Assembly (NCBI GenBank): GCA_937934745.1
Contig: CALGZC010000042.1
Span: forward strand, 1 to 64,000
Source: an uncultured Blastocatellia bacterium
GTDB lineage: Bacteria > Acidobacteriota > Blastocatellia > Chloracidobacteriales > Chloracidobacteriaceae
Length of the DNA: 64,000 nt
Direction of reading: 5' to 3'
Shown: positions 1 through 11,023 of the stretch, in pieces
Numbering within the stretch: the stretch's first letter is position 1
Layout of the letters: every line of letters starts with the position of its first letter
The notes under the pieces: model-generated
Databases searched by the model: none
Seen by the model: the letters and a program-made list of their open reading frames with translations, nothing else
What the model was told of the DNA's origin: nothing
Made by a program: the position numbers and the translations under genes

Positions 1-756
1 GCCGAATGGCTGGTTGCGCTGAAAGAACTGATTCCAGATGACGTTACCGAGCAGGATGCTTTTGGCGCCACCGAGCAAGTCGGCAACCACGAAGTTGCCC
101 AAACTTGGAATGAAAACAAGTATGCAGCCGGCAATCAGGCCTGGCCGCGCAAGTGGGAAGATGATGTTCCAGAAGGTCATCCACGGCGTGGCGCCTAAAT
201 CTGCGGCAGCATCGAGTAGCCTGCGGTCGAGTCGGTCAAGGCTGGCAACAAGCGGGATGATCATAAACGGCAATTCACCGGCAATCAGTCCGACGAAAAC
301 GGCAAAGTCGTTATAGAGCAGGGGCAGCGGTTCGCGAACCAGGCCAAACTCCAAGAGTGCCGTGTTGATGATGCCTTCCGTGCGCAATATGTGCGTCCAC
401 GCGAAGGTACGCACGACCAAACTCGTCCAGAGCGGAACAACCATCAGGATGAGAAAAAACGTCTTCCGGTATGGGCGCGACTGAAAGGCAATGTACAGCG
501 CCACCGGGTAGCTCAAAAGAATGCAGACCAGTGTGACAACGACGGACATCCAAAATGAACGCCAGTAGATGGCCAAATACATCGGTTCGAGCGCTTGCCG
601 AAAATTGGCGAAAGTCCATGTCCAGGCAACGGCCCCGTAGGTTGTCCGCCTCGCAAAGGCGAGGCGTGTGACGATGATCAGTGGGAGCAAGCCAAGGAGA
701 AACAACCATATCGTTGCCGGAGCCAACAAGCCGGCCCGCTGGATAAAGCGTTGCAC
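1..756 (-). CDS. potB: Polyamine-type ABC transporter permease (PotB-like), 3' end cut by window
   Basis: Inner-membrane permease subunit of a binding-protein-dependent ABC importer, most like the PotB/PotH family for spermidine and putrescine. Translating the minus strand gives 252 codons with no stop before the window edge. The N-terminal hydrophobic segment contains WLFLLGLLPLIIV, and further membrane segments follow, including MSVVVTLVCILLSYPVAL. The late part carries the permease EAA-type loop as DAAADLGATPWMTF...FPLARPG, which docks on the ATPase. The start is a GTG at 756 (reading VQRFIQRAGLL); an AGGAGG lies about 15 bases upstream, rather far, and an in-frame TAA closes the frame further up. 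No ATPase (PotA) gene lies upstream, so the rest of the transporter, if linked, is beyond position 1. The substrate is inferred from family resemblance only. Confidence 0.82.
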   Translation of the reverse strand, partial: MQRFIQRAGLLAPATIWLFLLGLLPLIIVTRLAFARRTTYGAVAWTWTFANFRQALEPMYLAIYWRSFWMSVVVTLVCILLSYPVALYIAFQSRPYRKTFFLILMVVPLWTSLVVRTFAWTHILRTEGIINTALLEFGLVREPLPLLYNDFAVFVGLIAGELPFMIIPLVASLDRLDRRLLDAAADLGATPWMTFWNIIFPLARPGLIAGCILVFIPSLGNFVVADLLGGAKSILLGNVIWNQFFQRNQPFG

Positions 757-1494
757 CGTCGAGTACGACCACCTCCTGCTCAGAAGCCTGACCGGTAAGG
801 AACAGAGACATTAGCCTGTTCACGCCGTTCTGAAAAGAGAAACACCATACGTCTGGAAAGCTGGTCCCCTTGTGCCGCCCCGGGAAGTCGAGGGCGATGA
901 GACAACTGCTCCCGTACACGACGAGGTAAGCATTAGTCCACCGAAGTAGAACGAGTCACCTGTCTAGCCTGTCCAGCCTGCCAGAGACACGCACGCTGAC
1001 GCAGACCGGTGGCTTGCTCTCGTCAGGTTGGCGCTGTCGAGGACGGGGGCACGTCCTCACCGATGGCAACGGATAAGCTCACCAGGTTCGGGCCCCGACG
1101 ACCACCGGCTCAAGGCACTTCCTGCGCAACTGACCGCCGTCCGGCAAGTGCGAGGGACGCCATCTGTGTTACGCCGACGGCACTGGTCGCTTGGGAACGT
1201 TTGAAGTTGGGTAACAAACTTTCGACAATTTCGGCCGCCGTGTAGGATATGGTGCACCGGAGCTGATGTTCCCGACCTGGTCTCCGGACGGATTGCTTCT
1301 GGTGTCTGACCAACGGTGTGCTGATAACAACTGAACGCCCCCGGGCCAGCAGCACGGGCAAGCACCGTTCGGCGTCTGTGCTCACGGTGACACGCACAAG
1401 TTGTCGTCAATGACAAGCCTTGGCGATGTGTGCCCCCTCGAGTCGTGTCGAGCTGACCTCAGCAACACGAACTCTTCCTGGAAGTTGTTGATCA
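757..1494. other. Gene-free stretch between divergent potB and gpsA
   Basis: No reading frame in these 738 bases resembles a protein; the frames that stay open (for example a 119-codon minus-strand frame ending at 1057) look like chance. I saw no tRNA, and no tmRNA, RNase P or SRP RNA core motif on either strand. Near 961 to 985 the short word AGCCTGTC/AGCCTGCC recurs in tandem. The stretch presumably contains the promoters of the divergent genes, but I could not pick a convincing -35/-10 pair. Confidence 0.5.
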
Positions 1495-2523
1495 ATGACG
1501 CCTGTACAACGCATTGCCGTCATCGGCGCGGGAAGTTGGGGGACGGCGCTGGCGCTGGTTGCGGCCGCCAGCTCTGGCGGTGACCGTGCCCTGCGTCGAG
1601 TGACGTTGTGGGGGCACCGTCCAGCGCACTTGGCAGCCCTAGCTACTGAACGTGAAAACCGGCAATACCTGCCCGGTTTCCGTTTTCCCGCCAACCTGAC
1701 GCCGACGGCCGACTTGGCAGAGGCGCTGGACGGCGCGCAAATTGTTCTTCTGGCAACACCTTCCCACGTGACACGTGAGACGCTCACGGCGATGCGCCCC
1801 TATGTTGGGCCGACCATGGTGTTTGTCAGCGCAACAAAGGGCATCGAAACCGATACACTCATGCGCATGTCGGAAGTTGCGTTTGACGTTTGGCACGACT
1901 TATTTGAGCCACGCTACGTCGCGCTTTCTGGCCCAAACTTTGCCTACGAAGTTGCCCGAGGCGACCCAACGGCGACGGTCGTCGCCGCTTTTGCGCCGCG
2001 GTGGGGTGAGTATGTACAGAATGCGCTGAGCATTCCGACCTTCCGGCTTTACTACAACCAAGATATCACCGGCGTCGAGATTGCCGGCGCAGCGAAAAAC
2101 GTCATTGCCATTGCTGCCGGCGTTGTGACCGGTTTGGGCTTCGGCCACAACACGGTCGTGACCCTGATTACACGCGGACTGGCGGAGATTACGCGGCTGG
2201 CGACGGCGCTTGGCGCACGCCTTGAAACCCTGTCGGGACTGGCCGGCGTTGGCGATCTGTTTCTCACGGCAACAGGGACGCTCTCGCGCAACCGCTATGT
2301 TGGTGTTGAACTCGGCAAGGGCCGTCGCTTGAACGACATTCTGGCCGGCATGACTAACGTCGCAGAAGGCGTCAAGACGACCAAGGCCATTCACGCGCTG
2401 GCGCAAAAGCAGGGTGTGGAAATGCCGATCACGCGCGGCATGTACCAGGTTCTCTACGAAGGACGTAGTGTTCAGGATACTCTGGCAGAAATCATGGGCC
2501 GTCCCCTGCGCCGTGAATACTGA
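1495..2523 (+). CDS. gpsA: Glycerol-3-phosphate dehydrogenase [NAD(P)+]
   Basis: Cytosolic enzyme that reduces dihydroxyacetone phosphate to sn-glycerol-3-phosphate, the backbone for phospholipid synthesis (the acyl-chain enzyme PlsX is encoded near 50 kb). The product has 342 residues, normal for the family. The Rossmann nucleotide-binding loop GAGSWGTALA is at residues 11-20. SATKGIE and SGPNFAYEVARGDPT follow mid-protein. The helical C-terminal domain has the lysine-bearing GAAKNVIAIAAG and the signature GLAGVGDLFLT. The start is the ATG at 1495, reading MTPVQRIAVIGAG, which places the nucleotide loop at the usual distance. The gene is the only plus-strand gene in the first 13 kb, and its 3' end overlaps the convergent methyltransferase gene by 32 bases. 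Confidence 0.96.
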   Translation: MTPVQRIAVIGAGSWGTALALVAAASSGGDRALRRVTLWGHRPAHLAALATERENRQYLPGFRFPANLTPTADLAEALDGAQIVLLATPSHVTRETLTAMRPYVGPTMVFVSATKGIETDTLMRMSEVAFDVWHDLFEPRYVALSGPNFAYEVARGDPTATVVAAFAPRWGEYVQNALSIPTFRLYYNQDITGVEIAGAAKNVIAIAAGVVTGLGFGHNTVVTLITRGLAEITRLATALGARLETLSGLAGVGDLFLTATGTLSRNRYVGVELGKGRRLNDILAGMTNVAEGVKTTKAIHALAQKQGVEMPITRGMYQVLYEGRSVQDTLAEIMGRPLRREY

Positions 2524-3652
2524 ACCTCCCGGCCCGGAACCGGAGAACGGTTTCTTCCGGCAGGCATGTTGCTTGCCCATGCCCTCCACGGCCGGTCTGC
2601 GCAAGCTCATACAGCGCCTCGGCCAGCGGGCGGCAGGACGCCACATAGATAAACTCTTTGTTCCGCACGTGGCTGACATGTCCCACCCGCTTGCCCTGCG
2701 GATTGTAAATCCCGATTTGCGCACCGACGTAGCGCTTGAAATCACGCTCGATGGTGAGGACTTCTCCGGCGCCGTCCCACAGCGTTGCGAGGGTCGCCTC
2801 CATTTCGCTGCGCGACAGGTAGCCCTCGTTACTCAGCGACACAACAATCACCGGTGCGCGAATCGTGTGGAGTAGCTCCCGCAGAACGGCTGCAAACCGA
2901 GGTCGCGAGTTAAACACCGACGACCGCAGGCGGACATCGGCCCGCTTGCACGCGACACCATAGACTTCCGGTTTGTCCCACCGGACAAGGGATTCCCAAA
3001 TGTGGTAGTTGCCAAGGTATGAGTGCTGATTATACGGCGGGTCTAGGTATGCGACATCAGCCTCAAGTTGACGGGCAGCGGTAAGGGCATCAAGGCACAT
3101 TGCCCGCCCTTTGCCCTCTCTGGCGCGGGGCAGCACTGCCGGCACACGCAGTTCAAGATCGTTGTAGGCGCGTGGGGCCCAGTTCTTGAGATAGGCCATT
3201 TGCAGGCCAGTTGTCGAATCTACGCGATCTGCCGCCTCCATGAGGGCAACCAGGACCACTGCTTCTAGCTCCGGTGGCAGGCCCTTCTTGGCAATGGCTT
3301 CCCGAATCGCATCAATGCGCTCGCCATTCTTGGGCTGAAAAAAGTGCGACTTGATGCAGAAGGTTTCCGTAAAGTAACCAGGCGCGCCCTTGAGCCGGTT
3401 GAACTCTGCAATCAACTTGCGGGCGTCGTCCAGCACATCTTCGGCGTCGGCCTGCACATAACACCGCGCCAGAGTGGCGGCAAACGTCAGGTAATCATTG
3501 GACAAGACGCGATACCCTTCGGCCTTGAGGGCGTGTCCGACACGCGCCGTACCCGAAAACAGGTCCATAACGGAGCGGACACCACCGATTCGCCGGATCA
3601 CCTCGCGGATAACCGGGATCAGCGTTCGTTTCGAGCCAAGGTACTTGATCAC
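2492..3652 (-). CDS. D12-class N6-adenine DNA methyltransferase (orphan)
   Basis: Predicted DNA adenine methyltransferase of the D12 (Dam/alpha) class, transferring methyl from S-adenosylmethionine to N6 of adenine in a target site I cannot predict. The 386-residue product has the AdoMet motifs in alpha order: KYLGSK at residues 3-8 (motif X), DLFSGTARVG at 30-39 (motif I) and the catalytic DPPYNQHSY at 204-212 (motif IV). The start is GTG at 3652, preceded by GAGGG at a suitable distance; it keeps KYLGSK near the N-terminus. It is the last gene of a minus-strand series behind glgA (gap 24 bases). No restriction endonuclease is visible in the window, so it may be an orphan methyltransferase with an epigenetic or repair role rather than half of a restriction system. 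The 3' end overlaps convergent gpsA. Confidence 0.88.
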   Translation of the reverse strand: MIKYLGSKRTLIPVIREVIRRIGGVRSVMDLFSGTARVGHALKAEGYRVLSNDYLTFAATLARCYVQADAEDVLDDARKLIAEFNRLKGAPGYFTETFCIKSHFFQPKNGERIDAIREAIAKKGLPPELEAVVLVALMEAADRVDSTTGLQMAYLKNWAPRAYNDLELRVPAVLPRAREGKGRAMCLDALTAARQLEADVAYLDPPYNQHSYLGNYHIWESLVRWDKPEVYGVACKRADVRLRSSVFNSRPRFAAVLRELLHTIRAPVIVVSLSNEGYLSRSEMEATLATLWDGAGEVLTIERDFKRYVGAQIGIYNPQGKRVGHVSHVRNKEFIYVASCRPLAEALYELAQTGRGGHGQATCLPEETVLRFRAGRFSIHGAGDGP

Positions 3653-3676
3653 GACGGCGCCCTCTCGGCGGTCACA

Positions 3677-5098
3677 TCACCCCAGGCAAACGCGCTCGTA
3701 AACGGCACGGTACTTCCACGCCGACCGCGCCCATGAAAAGTCGGCCTGCATGCCGTTGCGCTGTAACACACGCCATACGTCTGGCTGCCGGTACAACAGC
3801 AGCCCCTCGTAGATTTTCTCCATGAAGCGGTTGGCGTTGTAGGCGCGGAATTTCAATCCGTTGCCTGTGCCGGTCACGCGGTCAAAATCCTGAATCGTAT
3901 CGTCCAGCCCGCCCGTCGCCCGGACAATCGGCACCGTGCCGTACTTCAGGCTGTAAATCTGATTCAGTCCACATGGCTCATACGCCGATGGCATGAGGAA
4001 GATGTCCCCACCCGCCTCCATTTGGTGCGCGAGTGGCTCGTTGAGACCGAAATACACGGCAATGCGACGTGGCGCAGTGTCACGCAGATGCTGAAAAAAG
4101 ACTTCGTAACGCGGGTCGCCCGTGCCGAGCAGGAGGAAATAGGCACCGGCATGCAGAATCCGCCAGGCGACAGCACGCACGAGGTCCAGCCCTTTCTGGT
4201 CGCTGAGGCGGGAAACAATGACAATTGCCGGCCGGTCGAGCTCAACCGGCATGCCAAACCGCTTGAGCAAATCAGCTTTGCAGATTTGCTTACCGCTCAG
4301 GTCGGCAGGTGTGTAGTGTGCCGCCAGGTGTGGATCAGTTGCCGGATTCCATTCGTTGTAATCCACACCGTTGAGAATGCCGACCAAATCATGCCGCCGC
4401 ATTCGCAACAGGCCGTCCATCCGAAAGCCGTACTCCGGCATTTGGATTTCCTGCGCATACCGCTCACTGACGGTCGTCAGGGCATCCGAAGCCAGAATGG
4501 CCCCCTTGAGCATGCTGCCTACACCGTCAAACTCTAGACCGTCGGGACCGCTGCGCAGATCGGTCGGCAAACCAAAATAGGTCAGGTCGTTGAGGTCAAA
4601 ATAACCGTGAAAAGCGAGGTTATGGATGGTCGTGATCGTCGCCGTCCGTGCGAAAAAAGGGTCGCCGCGCAACACCGTTCGGAGGTAAACCGGAATCAGG
4701 CCTGCCATCCAGTCGTGACCGTGGATGACATCCGGCGGCGCAGCAAACCACCGCGCCAGTTCAATAGCTGCACGGCTGAAGAAAGCAAACCGGGCCGCGT
4801 CGTCCGGCTCACCGTACAACTTCCGTCCCCGGTGAAAATAAGCCGGTGCATCAATAAAGAATGTCTCGACACCCTGCCGAACTTCACGGAAAACATACGC
4901 CGTCTGCACCTGAAACCCGAACGGGACGCGCAATTCACCAACATAGTCGCCAGCGGTCATAAACCCGTAGCGCGGTGTCACCGTCCGCACCGTCAATCCG
5001 GTTGCCGCCAGAGCTTTGGGGAGTGCAGCAGCCACATCGGCTAACCCACCGGTTTTTGAATAGGGCGCCAGCTCAGAAACAACAAAGAGGATGTTCAT
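3677..5098 (-). CDS. glgA: Glycogen synthase (ADP-glucose type)
   Basis: GT5 glycosyltransferase that extends alpha-1,4-glucan from ADP-glucose in the cytosol. The 473-residue product is family-typical. Its N-terminal catalytic domain opens [22 protein letters not shown], with the ADP-glucose-binding KTGGLAD at residues 15-21, followed by HGHDWMAGL-type and TIHNLAFHG motifs. The C-terminal domain has [13 protein letters not shown] and the nucleotide-sugar site [19 protein letters not shown]. It sits 35 bases after rho and 24 before the methyltransferase on the same strand. No other glycogen gene (glgB, glgC, glgP) is nearby, so its link to this housekeeping series looks positional rather than pathway-based. 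Confidence 0.95.
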   Translation of the reverse strand: MNILFVVSELAPYSKTGGLADVAAALPKALAATGLTVRTVTPRYGFMTAGDYVGELRVPFGFQVQTAYVFREVRQGVETFFIDAPAYFHRGRKLYGEPDDAARFAFFSRAAIELARWFAAPPDVIHGHDWMAGLIPVYLRTVLRGDPFFARTATITTIHNLAFHGYFDLNDLTYFGLPTDLRSGPDGLEFDGVGSMLKGAILASDALTTVSERYAQEIQMPEYGFRMDGLLRMRRHDLVGILNGVDYNEWNPATDPHLAAHYTPADLSGKQICKADLLKRFGMPVELDRPAIVIVSRLSDQKGLDLVRAVAWRILHAGAYFLLLGTGDPRYEVFFQHLRDTAPRRIAVYFGLNEPLAHQMEAGGDIFLMPSAYEPCGLNQIYSLKYGTVPIVRATGGLDDTIQDFDRVTGTGNGLKFRAYNANRFMEKIYEGLLLYRQPDVWRVLQRNGMQADFSWARSAWKYRAVYERVCLG

Positions 5099-5133
5099 AG
5101 AAGGGAGAACGGGCCCACCTGTCAGCCAGACGG

Positions 5134-6468
5134 CTATGTACTCATAGACGCCAGAAACTCGGTGTTGGTCTTGGTGCGCTCCAGATGGCTCAACAACAAT
5201 TCCATGGACTCAACGCTTGACAGTGGACTCAACACACGCCGCAGGACGAAAATCCGGTTCAGATCCTCTTTTGGAACCAGTAACTCTTCTTTGCGCGTTC
5301 CCGACTTGTTGATGTCCACGGCCGGGAAGATGCGTTTCTCGATGAGCTTGCGATCAAGATGGATTTCCATGTTGCCCGTCCCTTTGAACTCCTCGAAGAT
5401 GACGTCATCCATGCGTGAGCCGGTGTCGATCAGCGCCGTGGCAATGATGGTCAGACTGCCGCCTTCCTCAAGGTTACGTGCAGCTCCGAAAAACCGTTTG
5501 GGTTTCTGGAGGGCATTAGCATCCACGCCACCGGACAGGATTTTGCCGGACGGTGGGACGGTGGCGTTGTGGGCGCGGGCCAGACGGGTGATCGAGTCGA
5601 GAAGAATCACCACATCGCGCCCGTGCTCGACAAGGCGTTTGGCCTTTTCAATAACCATATCGGCGACTTGCACATGGCGCGTCGGCGGCTCGTCAAACGT
5701 CGAACTCACGACCTCGCCCTGGACGCTGCGCTGCATATCGGTCACTTCTTCAGGACGCTCATCAATGAGCAGCACGATGAGCATGATCTCCGGGTGATTG
5801 CGGGTAATTGAGTTGGCGATGGATTGCAACAGCATCGTCTTGCCGGTGCGGGGCGGCGCAACAATCAAGCCGCGCTGTCCGCGCCCGATGGGGGTAATCA
5901 AATCGAGAACCCGACCGGAAAGATTCTCCGGGGTGCTTTCCATCCGCAGCCGCTTGTTCGGATACAAAGGCGTGAGGTTATCGAAGTGCGCCCGTTCGCG
6001 GCGTAAATCCGGCGGCTCAAAGTTGATGGCCTCGACCTTGATGAGCGCAAAGTAGCGCTCCCCTTCCTTCGGCGGGCGAATTTGGCCTGAAATCGTGTCA
6101 CCGGTCCGCAGATCAAACTTCCGAATCTGCGATGGCGAGACGTAAATATCATCGGGGCCGGGCAAATAGTTGTAGTCCGGCGCCCGTAAAAAGCCAAAGC
6201 CATCGGGAAGACATTCCAGGACACCCTCCGAAAAGATCAGGCCTGACCGCTCGGTTTGCGCCTGCAAAATCTTGAACACAAGCTCCTGCTTACGCAGACT
6301 ACCGGCGCCGGGCACATCGAGTTCTTCCGCAATGCGCACCAACTCCGACAGTGGCAGATCTTTCAGCATCGTAATATCGTAGAAGCCATTGTTGGCGGGT
6401 GGAGTATCTCCACTTCCCACAGCAACCGGTTCGACGGGTTCAAGTGCTTCTTCCATGGCAGGTTTCAT
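5134..6468 (-). CDS. rho: Transcription termination factor Rho
   Basis: Hexameric RNA-dependent ATPase and helicase that ends transcription at Rho-dependent sites. The N-terminal part has the Rho_N helical region ([20 protein letters not shown]), then the cold-shock-like RNA-binding domain with [20 protein letters not shown]. The RecA-like motor has Walker [13 protein letters not shown] at about residues 206-215, [13 protein letters not shown] and the Walker B region [16 protein letters not shown]. The acidic/proline-rich insert before Rho_N is short. The frame could begin with a TTG at 6474, but the ATG at 6468 ([11 protein letters not shown]) is more likely; no clear Shine-Dalgarno sequence helps. 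It lies between engB and glgA on the same strand. Confidence 0.97.
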   Translation of the reverse strand: MKPAMEEALEPVEPVAVGSGDTPPANNGFYDITMLKDLPLSELVRIAEELDVPGAGSLRKQELVFKILQAQTERSGLIFSEGVLECLPDGFGFLRAPDYNYLPGPDDIYVSPSQIRKFDLRTGDTISGQIRPPKEGERYFALIKVEAINFEPPDLRRERAHFDNLTPLYPNKRLRMESTPENLSGRVLDLITPIGRGQRGLIVAPPRTGKTMLLQSIANSITRNHPEIMLIVLLIDERPEEVTDMQRSVQGEVVSSTFDEPPTRHVQVADMVIEKAKRLVEHGRDVVILLDSITRLARAHNATVPPSGKILSGGVDANALQKPKRFFGAARNLEEGGSLTIIATALIDTGSRMDDVIFEEFKGTGNMEIHLDRKLIEKRIFPAVDINKSGTRKEELLVPKEDLNRIFVLRRVLSPLSSVESMELLLSHLERTKTNTEFLASMST

Positions 6469-6588
6469 AACCAAATAGAGTGTCTACCTAACTTTGCGGC
6501 GCGTCCGAGCGAGCGTTTTCTGAACAAGCGTTTTTCCAAGCAAGTGTTTTTGCCGGCATCGGACAACACCATCGTGGCAAGCGCCGTG

Positions 6589-7188
6589 TCAGGGGTGATT
6601 GTGCTGCGCCTTCCACTCGGCCGCCGCTGCCCAAATGGTTGCCCAGAGTGGCTCGACGCCGACACGGGTCAGCGATGAATAAGCCACAACCTGGTCGCCG
6701 TAAGCGGCGCGTAGGAGCTTGAGCTGCGACATCAAGCGCGACCGTGCAAGTTTATCGGCTTTGGTAGCGACGACACAGAAACGGCGTTGCTTTGCCGTGA
6801 GCCAATCGTACATCACCCGGTCAAGGGGCTGGGGTGCAAGCCGGGCATCCACAATCAGAATGCACAGGGCTAGCGCCGACCGATGGTGTAAGTAGTGCTC
6901 GATCATTGGTCGCCACTGCTCGCGCACAGCTTGCGGCACACGAGCGTAGCCGTAACCAGGCAGATCCACAAAACGCAGCTCATGGTTGACTTCAAAGAAG
7001 TTGATCAGCTGCGTCCGGCCAGGCGTGTTACTCGTCCGAGCCAGCCCACGTACACCAAGTAAGGTGTTGATCAGGCTCGATTTGCCGACATTCGACCGTC
7101 CCAGGAACGCCACCTCCGGCAATGTCGGCGGCGGATAGTGCGCCGCTGACATTGCGCTTTTCAAAAATGTCGCCCCAACGACCTTCAT
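6589..7188 (-). CDS. engB: Ribosome biogenesis GTPase EngB/YsxC
   Basis: TrmE-Era-EngA-like small GTPase needed for 50S ribosomal subunit maturation. The 199-residue product has the full G-motif set: G1 [11 protein letters not shown] near residues 30-40, G2/switch I around [17 protein letters not shown]3 DLPGYGYA and G4 TKADK. Its ATG at 7188 overlaps the lon stop codon in an ATGA arrangement, so the two are translationally coupled. The lon-engB adjacency is also known from Firmicutes genomes. Confidence 0.95.
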   Translation of the reverse strand: MKVVGATFLKSAMSAAHYPPPTLPEVAFLGRSNVGKSSLINTLLGVRGLARTSNTPGRTQLINFFEVNHELRFVDLPGYGYARVPQAVREQWRPMIEHYLHHRSALALCILIVDARLAPQPLDRVMYDWLTAKQRRFCVVATKADKLARSRLMSQLKLLRAAYGDQVVAYSSLTRVGVEPLWATIWAAAAEWKAQHNHP

Positions 7189-9644
7189 TCAACCGGCACG
7201 GATGAAAGGTGATCGGTCACATCTGCATTCCAAATCGGCGACAGCTCATCTGCCAGCGTCTTGTCGGGCAAAGCTTTGTCGTCCACCAAGCGCGCGCCAG
7301 GCGACTCGACTAGCGCCAGCGGCAGCACCTGCTCCATCCGTTCTACGAAATGAATCTCCAACGCTTCGCGCACTTCGGTGGGGATGTCGGCCATGTCCTT
7401 TTCGTTGTCCTTCGGAATAAGGACCGTCCGAATCCCCAGCCGTAACGCCGCAAGCAGCTTTTCCTTGAGGCCGCCGATGGGCAAGACCTTACCACGCAGG
7501 GTAATCTCGCCGGTCATGGCCACGTCCTGCCGGACCGGAATTCCGGTCAATGCCGATACAAGCGCCGTGGCTATCGTGATCCCGGCCGAAGGGCCGTCTT
7601 TCGGAATAGCACCCTCCGGAACGTGAATGTGCACATCCTGCCGCCGGTAGAAATCCGGTGCAATCCCCAATTCACCGGTGCGTGACCGAACATAGGTCAT
7701 CGCTGCCCGTGCTGACTCTTGCATGATGTCGCCGAGCTTACCGGTGAGGATGACCTGCCCGCGCCCCGGAATGAGGGTGGTTTCGACAAAGAGCGTCTCG
7801 CCGCCGTTTTCCGTCCACGCCAGGCCGGTCGCCATCCCAACTTCACTGCGTTCCCTGAGCCGCGCCGGCTGATAGCGCGCCGGACCTAAGTACTCCGGCA
7901 ACGCCTCTGCAGTGACGGTCACCTGACAGGCACCACGCTCGGCTTCCGGCGTCAGCAGCAGCTTCCGGGCAACCTTGCGACAAATTGCCGCAAGGTCGCG
8001 TTCCATGTTCCGCATGCCTGCCTCACGTGTGTAGTCGTGAATGATCGAAGTCAATGCCTGCTCGGTGAAAGCCACCTGCGTTTCTGACAGGCCATGCTTG
8101 CTGCGTTGTTTAGGAATCAGGTGCCGGCGCGCAATTTCGAGCTTTTCCCGCTCGGTGTAACCGGACAGCCGGATAATCTCCAGTCGATCGCGCAGGGCCG
8201 GAGGGATCGTATGCAACACGTTTGCCGTTGCAATGAACATTACCTGCGACAGATCATACTCAACGTCGAGGTAATGGTCGCGAAAAGCGTTGTTTTGTTC
8301 CGGGTCGAGCACTTCCAAGAGTGCCGCCGCCGGATCACCGCGATAATCTGAGGTCAGTTTGTCCACCTCATCCAGCAGCATCAAGGGGTTGACAGTGCCG
8401 GCTTTTTTCATCATCTGGATAATCTGACCGGGCAGTGAACCGATATAAGTCCGTCGGTGTCCGCGAATTTCAGCATCGTCCCGCACACCACCCAGGCTGA
8501 GTCGGACAAACTTACGTCCGGTCGCCCGCGCAATTGACTTGCCAAGACTCGTTTTCCCGACGCCCGGCGGCCCGACAAAGCACAGAATCGAGCTTGGTGG
8601 CTGTTTGACGAGTTGGCGGACAGCGAGAAACTCCAGAATGCGCTCCTTGATCTTCTCCAGCCCGTAGTGGTCGGCATCAAGGATCTGTTGCGCCGCCTGC
8701 AAGTCGCCGTTTTCCTCCGAACGCTCATGCCACGGAACGGTAATCAGCCATTCAAGGTAGTTGCGCGACACAGCAGCTTCGGCCGACATCAACGGCATTT
8801 GTTCCAGCCGGCGCAACTCACTCATAGCCTTTTCGTGGGCGTCCGCCGGTAACCGTGCCGCCTCTACGCGCCGTTTCAGTTCTTCAAACTCTGACCGCTC
8901 GTCCTTCCGTCCCAGCTCCTTGTGAATGGCCTTGATCTTCTCACTGAGGTAAAACTCGCGGTGTGACCGCTCCATTTGTTTTTTGACACGTCCCTGAATG
9001 GCGCGGTCCATCTGGAGCTTTTCCAACTCAATGTCGAAGATGTCCACCAAACGGAGCAATCGGTCGGCCAGCGGGACGGTCTCCAGAACTTTTTGCTTTT
9101 CCTCGACGGAAATCTTCAGGTGGCTGGCGACGTTGTCGGCCAAACGGGCCGGCTCTTCAATTCGCAGGTCGGCATGCAGGTTTTCAGGGTTATCCGGGCT
9201 TTGTCGCACGTACTGGTCAATAAGTCCCGTCAGCTTTCCGACCAGCGCCGTAATGCGTGGGCTTTGCTCACGGTCTGTCGGCAGCCGCTGTACAAGCGCA
9301 ATCCAGCAGCCCTGATACTCTTCAAAGCGCAGCGCGCGTCCACGCTCCAGTCCCTCAAATTGAACCTTGATATTGCCATCCGCCAACTGGAGGTGATGGG
9401 TAATCCGCGCCAGCGTCCCGACGCGGTGAACCTGCTCCGGCGTCGGCTCCTCCAACGTCGGGTCGTGCTGCGTGACAAGAAAGATCAAGCGGTCGCGCTG
9501 GAGAGCGGTGTTGAGAGCGATTACAGAGGGTTTGCGCCCGATTTTGAAACGAATTGCCGTGTGGGGAAACACGACCACGTCCCGTACCGGGACTGTCGGG
9601 AAGCGCGCCACATTGTCAGGCAAGCTGTCGTGGAACTCGTCCAT
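7185..9644 (-). CDS. lon: ATP-dependent Lon protease
   Basis: Cytosolic AAA+ serine protease that degrades misfolded and regulatory proteins. The 819 residues are in the usual LonA order: an N-terminal LON substrate-binding domain ([19 protein letters not shown]), a coiled-coil middle, the AAA+ module with Walker [16 protein letters not shown] and Walker [11 protein letters not shown], and the C-terminal peptidase domain. The catalytic serine is in [12 protein letters not shown] and the catalytic lysine in [10 protein letters not shown]. The ATG at 9644 gives [20 protein letters not shown]. The gene lies 86 bases after clpX and overlaps engB by four bases, completing the conserved order tig-clpP-clpX-lon. 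Confidence 0.97.
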   Translation of the reverse strand: MDEFHDSLPDNVARFPTVPVRDVVVFPHTAIRFKIGRKPSVIALNTALQRDRLIFLVTQHDPTLEEPTPEQVHRVGTLARITHHLQLADGNIKVQFEGLERGRALRFEEYQGCWIALVQRLPTDREQSPRITALVGKLTGLIDQYVRQSPDNPENLHADLRIEEPARLADNVASHLKISVEEKQKVLETVPLADRLLRLVDIFDIELEKLQMDRAIQGRVKKQMERSHREFYLSEKIKAIHKELGRKDERSEFEELKRRVEAARLPADAHEKAMSELRRLEQMPLMSAEAAVSRNYLEWLITVPWHERSEENGDLQAAQQILDADHYGLEKIKERILEFLAVRQLVKQPPSSILCFVGPPGVGKTSLGKSIARATGRKFVRLSLGGVRDDAEIRGHRRTYIGSLPGQIIQMMKKAGTVNPLMLLDEVDKLTSDYRGDPAAALLEVLDPEQNNAFRDHYLDVEYDLSQVMFIATANVLHTIPPALRDRLEIIRLSGYTEREKLEIARRHLIPKQRSKHGLSETQVAFTEQALTSIIHDYTREAGMRNMERDLAAICRKVARKLLLTPEAERGACQVTVTAEALPEYLGPARYQPARLRERSEVGMATGLAWTENGGETLFVETTLIPGRGQVILTGKLGDIMQESARAAMTYVRSRTGELGIAPDFYRRQDVHIHVPEGAIPKDGPSAGITIATALVSALTGIPVRQDVAMTGEITLRGKVLPIGGLKEKLLAALRLGIRTVLIPKDNEKDMADIPTEVREALEIHFVERMEQVLPLALVESPGARLVDDKALPDKTLADELSPIWNADVTDHLSSVPVE

Positions 9645-9730
9645 GAAAAAACTCTTGGCAAAACTCTTACCGAGCTGGATTTCAGAAAAACACCGCAGCG
9701 CCAGACCGACTGTTACCCAGCAGCAGTGCG

Positions 9731-10978
9731 TTACGCAGCTTTTTCCGGCAGCGGCAGATGCACGCGCCGGTCCTCAACCATTTCACGGGTCACAGTAAAC
9801 TCACGGATGCGTTTCTGACTGGGGAGGAAGTACATAGCGTCCAACATCAACTCTTCCAAAATCATCCGCAAGCCACGTGCGCCGACCTTGCGCTGGTGCG
9901 CCATGCGGGCAATTGCCCGCAGAGCATCGTCTGTGAAACGCAGCCGGACGTTATCCCATTCAAACTGGCGTTGATACTGCTTGATGATAGCATTTTTTGG
10001 CTTTGTCAGAATGTCCACCAAGGCTTCTTCGTCCAGTTCGTGCAGCGTTCCGATCACAGGCAACCGGCCGACAAACTCAGGGATCAGCCCGTATTTGATC
10101 AGGTCCTCCGGTTGGACCTGGCTGTAGATGCCATCCGTTTTAGCGGCAGGACGGCGGTCAATCTTGGCATTGAAACCGAGCGCCTTTTTCCCGATGCGCT
10201 TTTCAATGATGCGCTCTAGACCACAAAACGCGCCGCCACAAATGAACAGCACGTTGGTCGTGTCCACTGGGTAGAACTCCTGGTGAGGATGCTTCCGTCC
10301 TCCCTGGGGTGGGACGTTCGCAATTGTGCCTTCGAGGATTTTGAGCAGCGCCTGTTGCACCCCCTCCCCTGAGACGTCGCGGGTAATCGAGGGGTTATCG
10401 TCTTTGCGGCAGATCTTGTCAACTTCGTCAATATAGATGATGCCCTGTTGAGCACGTTCAATTTCGCCGTTCGCCGCCTGGAGAAGTTTGAGGATGATGT
10501 TCTCCACATCCTCGCCGACATACCCGGCTTCGGTCAGCGTTGTGGCGTCCACAATGGCAAAGGGAACGTTGAGGATGCGCGCCAGGGTTTGGGCCAGCAA
10601 CGTTTTACCGGTGCCGGTCGGCCCGATCAGTAAAATATTGCTCTTGGCGATTTCCACATCACCCGCCGTCCGGTTGCGCATCATTTCAATGCGTTTGTAG
10701 TGCTGGTAAACCGCCACGGCAAGCTTTTTCTTAGTCTCGTCTTGCCCAATGACGTAATCATCGAGAAACGCCTTGACCTCAATCGGACGGGGGAGATAAG
10801 GACGTTGCGTAACGGACTCCTGCCGTGCATCGTCGTTGATGATTTCGTTGCAGATGTCTATGCACTCATTGCAGATGTAAACCGTTGGACCGGCAATGAG
10901 TTTTTTGACCTCGTTTTGGCTCTTTCCACAGAAAGAGCAGCGCAGCATATCGTCTCGCCCTCTCACGTCTTGCTCCAC
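9731..10978 (-). CDS. clpX: ATP-dependent Clp protease, ATP-binding subunit ClpX
   Basis: Unfoldase ring that feeds tagged substrates to ClpP. The N-terminal zinc-binding domain has [14 protein letters not shown] and CNECIDICN, giving four cysteines. The AAA+ core has Walker [16 protein letters not shown] and Walker [11 protein letters not shown], and the ClpP-docking loop reads [10 protein letters not shown], with the LGF tripeptide. The coordinates use a GTG at 10978, which gives an N-terminus of usual length; a strong alternative is the ATG at 10948, nine bases after a GAGGG, giving MLRCSFCGK. The gene follows clpP by 45 bases. Confidence 0.96.
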   Translation of the reverse strand: MEQDVRGRDDMLRCSFCGKSQNEVKKLIAGPTVYICNECIDICNEIINDDARQESVTQRPYLPRPIEVKAFLDDYVIGQDETKKKLAVAVYQHYKRIEMMRNRTAGDVEIAKSNILLIGPTGTGKTLLAQTLARILNVPFAIVDATTLTEAGYVGEDVENIILKLLQAANGEIERAQQGIIYIDEVDKICRKDDNPSITRDVSGEGVQQALLKILEGTIANVPPQGGRKHPHQEFYPVDTTNVLFICGGAFCGLERIIEKRIGKKALGFNAKIDRRPAAKTDGIYSQVQPEDLIKYGLIPEFVGRLPVIGTLHELDEEALVDILTKPKNAIIKQYQRQFEWDNVRLRFTDDALRAIARMAHQRKVGARGLRMILEELMLDAMYFLPSQKRIREFTVTREMVEDRRVHLPLPEKAA

Positions 10979-11023
10979 AGACCGAGTTGAGCGTGCCGTC
11001 GGTTTCCCACCGGCACGGGTGAA

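Noticed and set aside
311-919. 202-codon minus-strand frame upstream of and over potB
   Set aside because: It is in a different frame from the clear PotB-like translation, which extends through the same bases with membrane segments and the EAA loop.
757-1494. Possible structured RNA in the long spacer
   Set aside because: I looked for tmRNA, RNase P, SRP and common riboswitch cores on both strands and recognised none; a covariance-model search could overturn this.
1900-2745. 281-codon minus-strand frame inside gpsA
   Set aside because: It is antisense to a clear GpsA and extends into the D12 methyltransferase in another frame, with no protein-like content.
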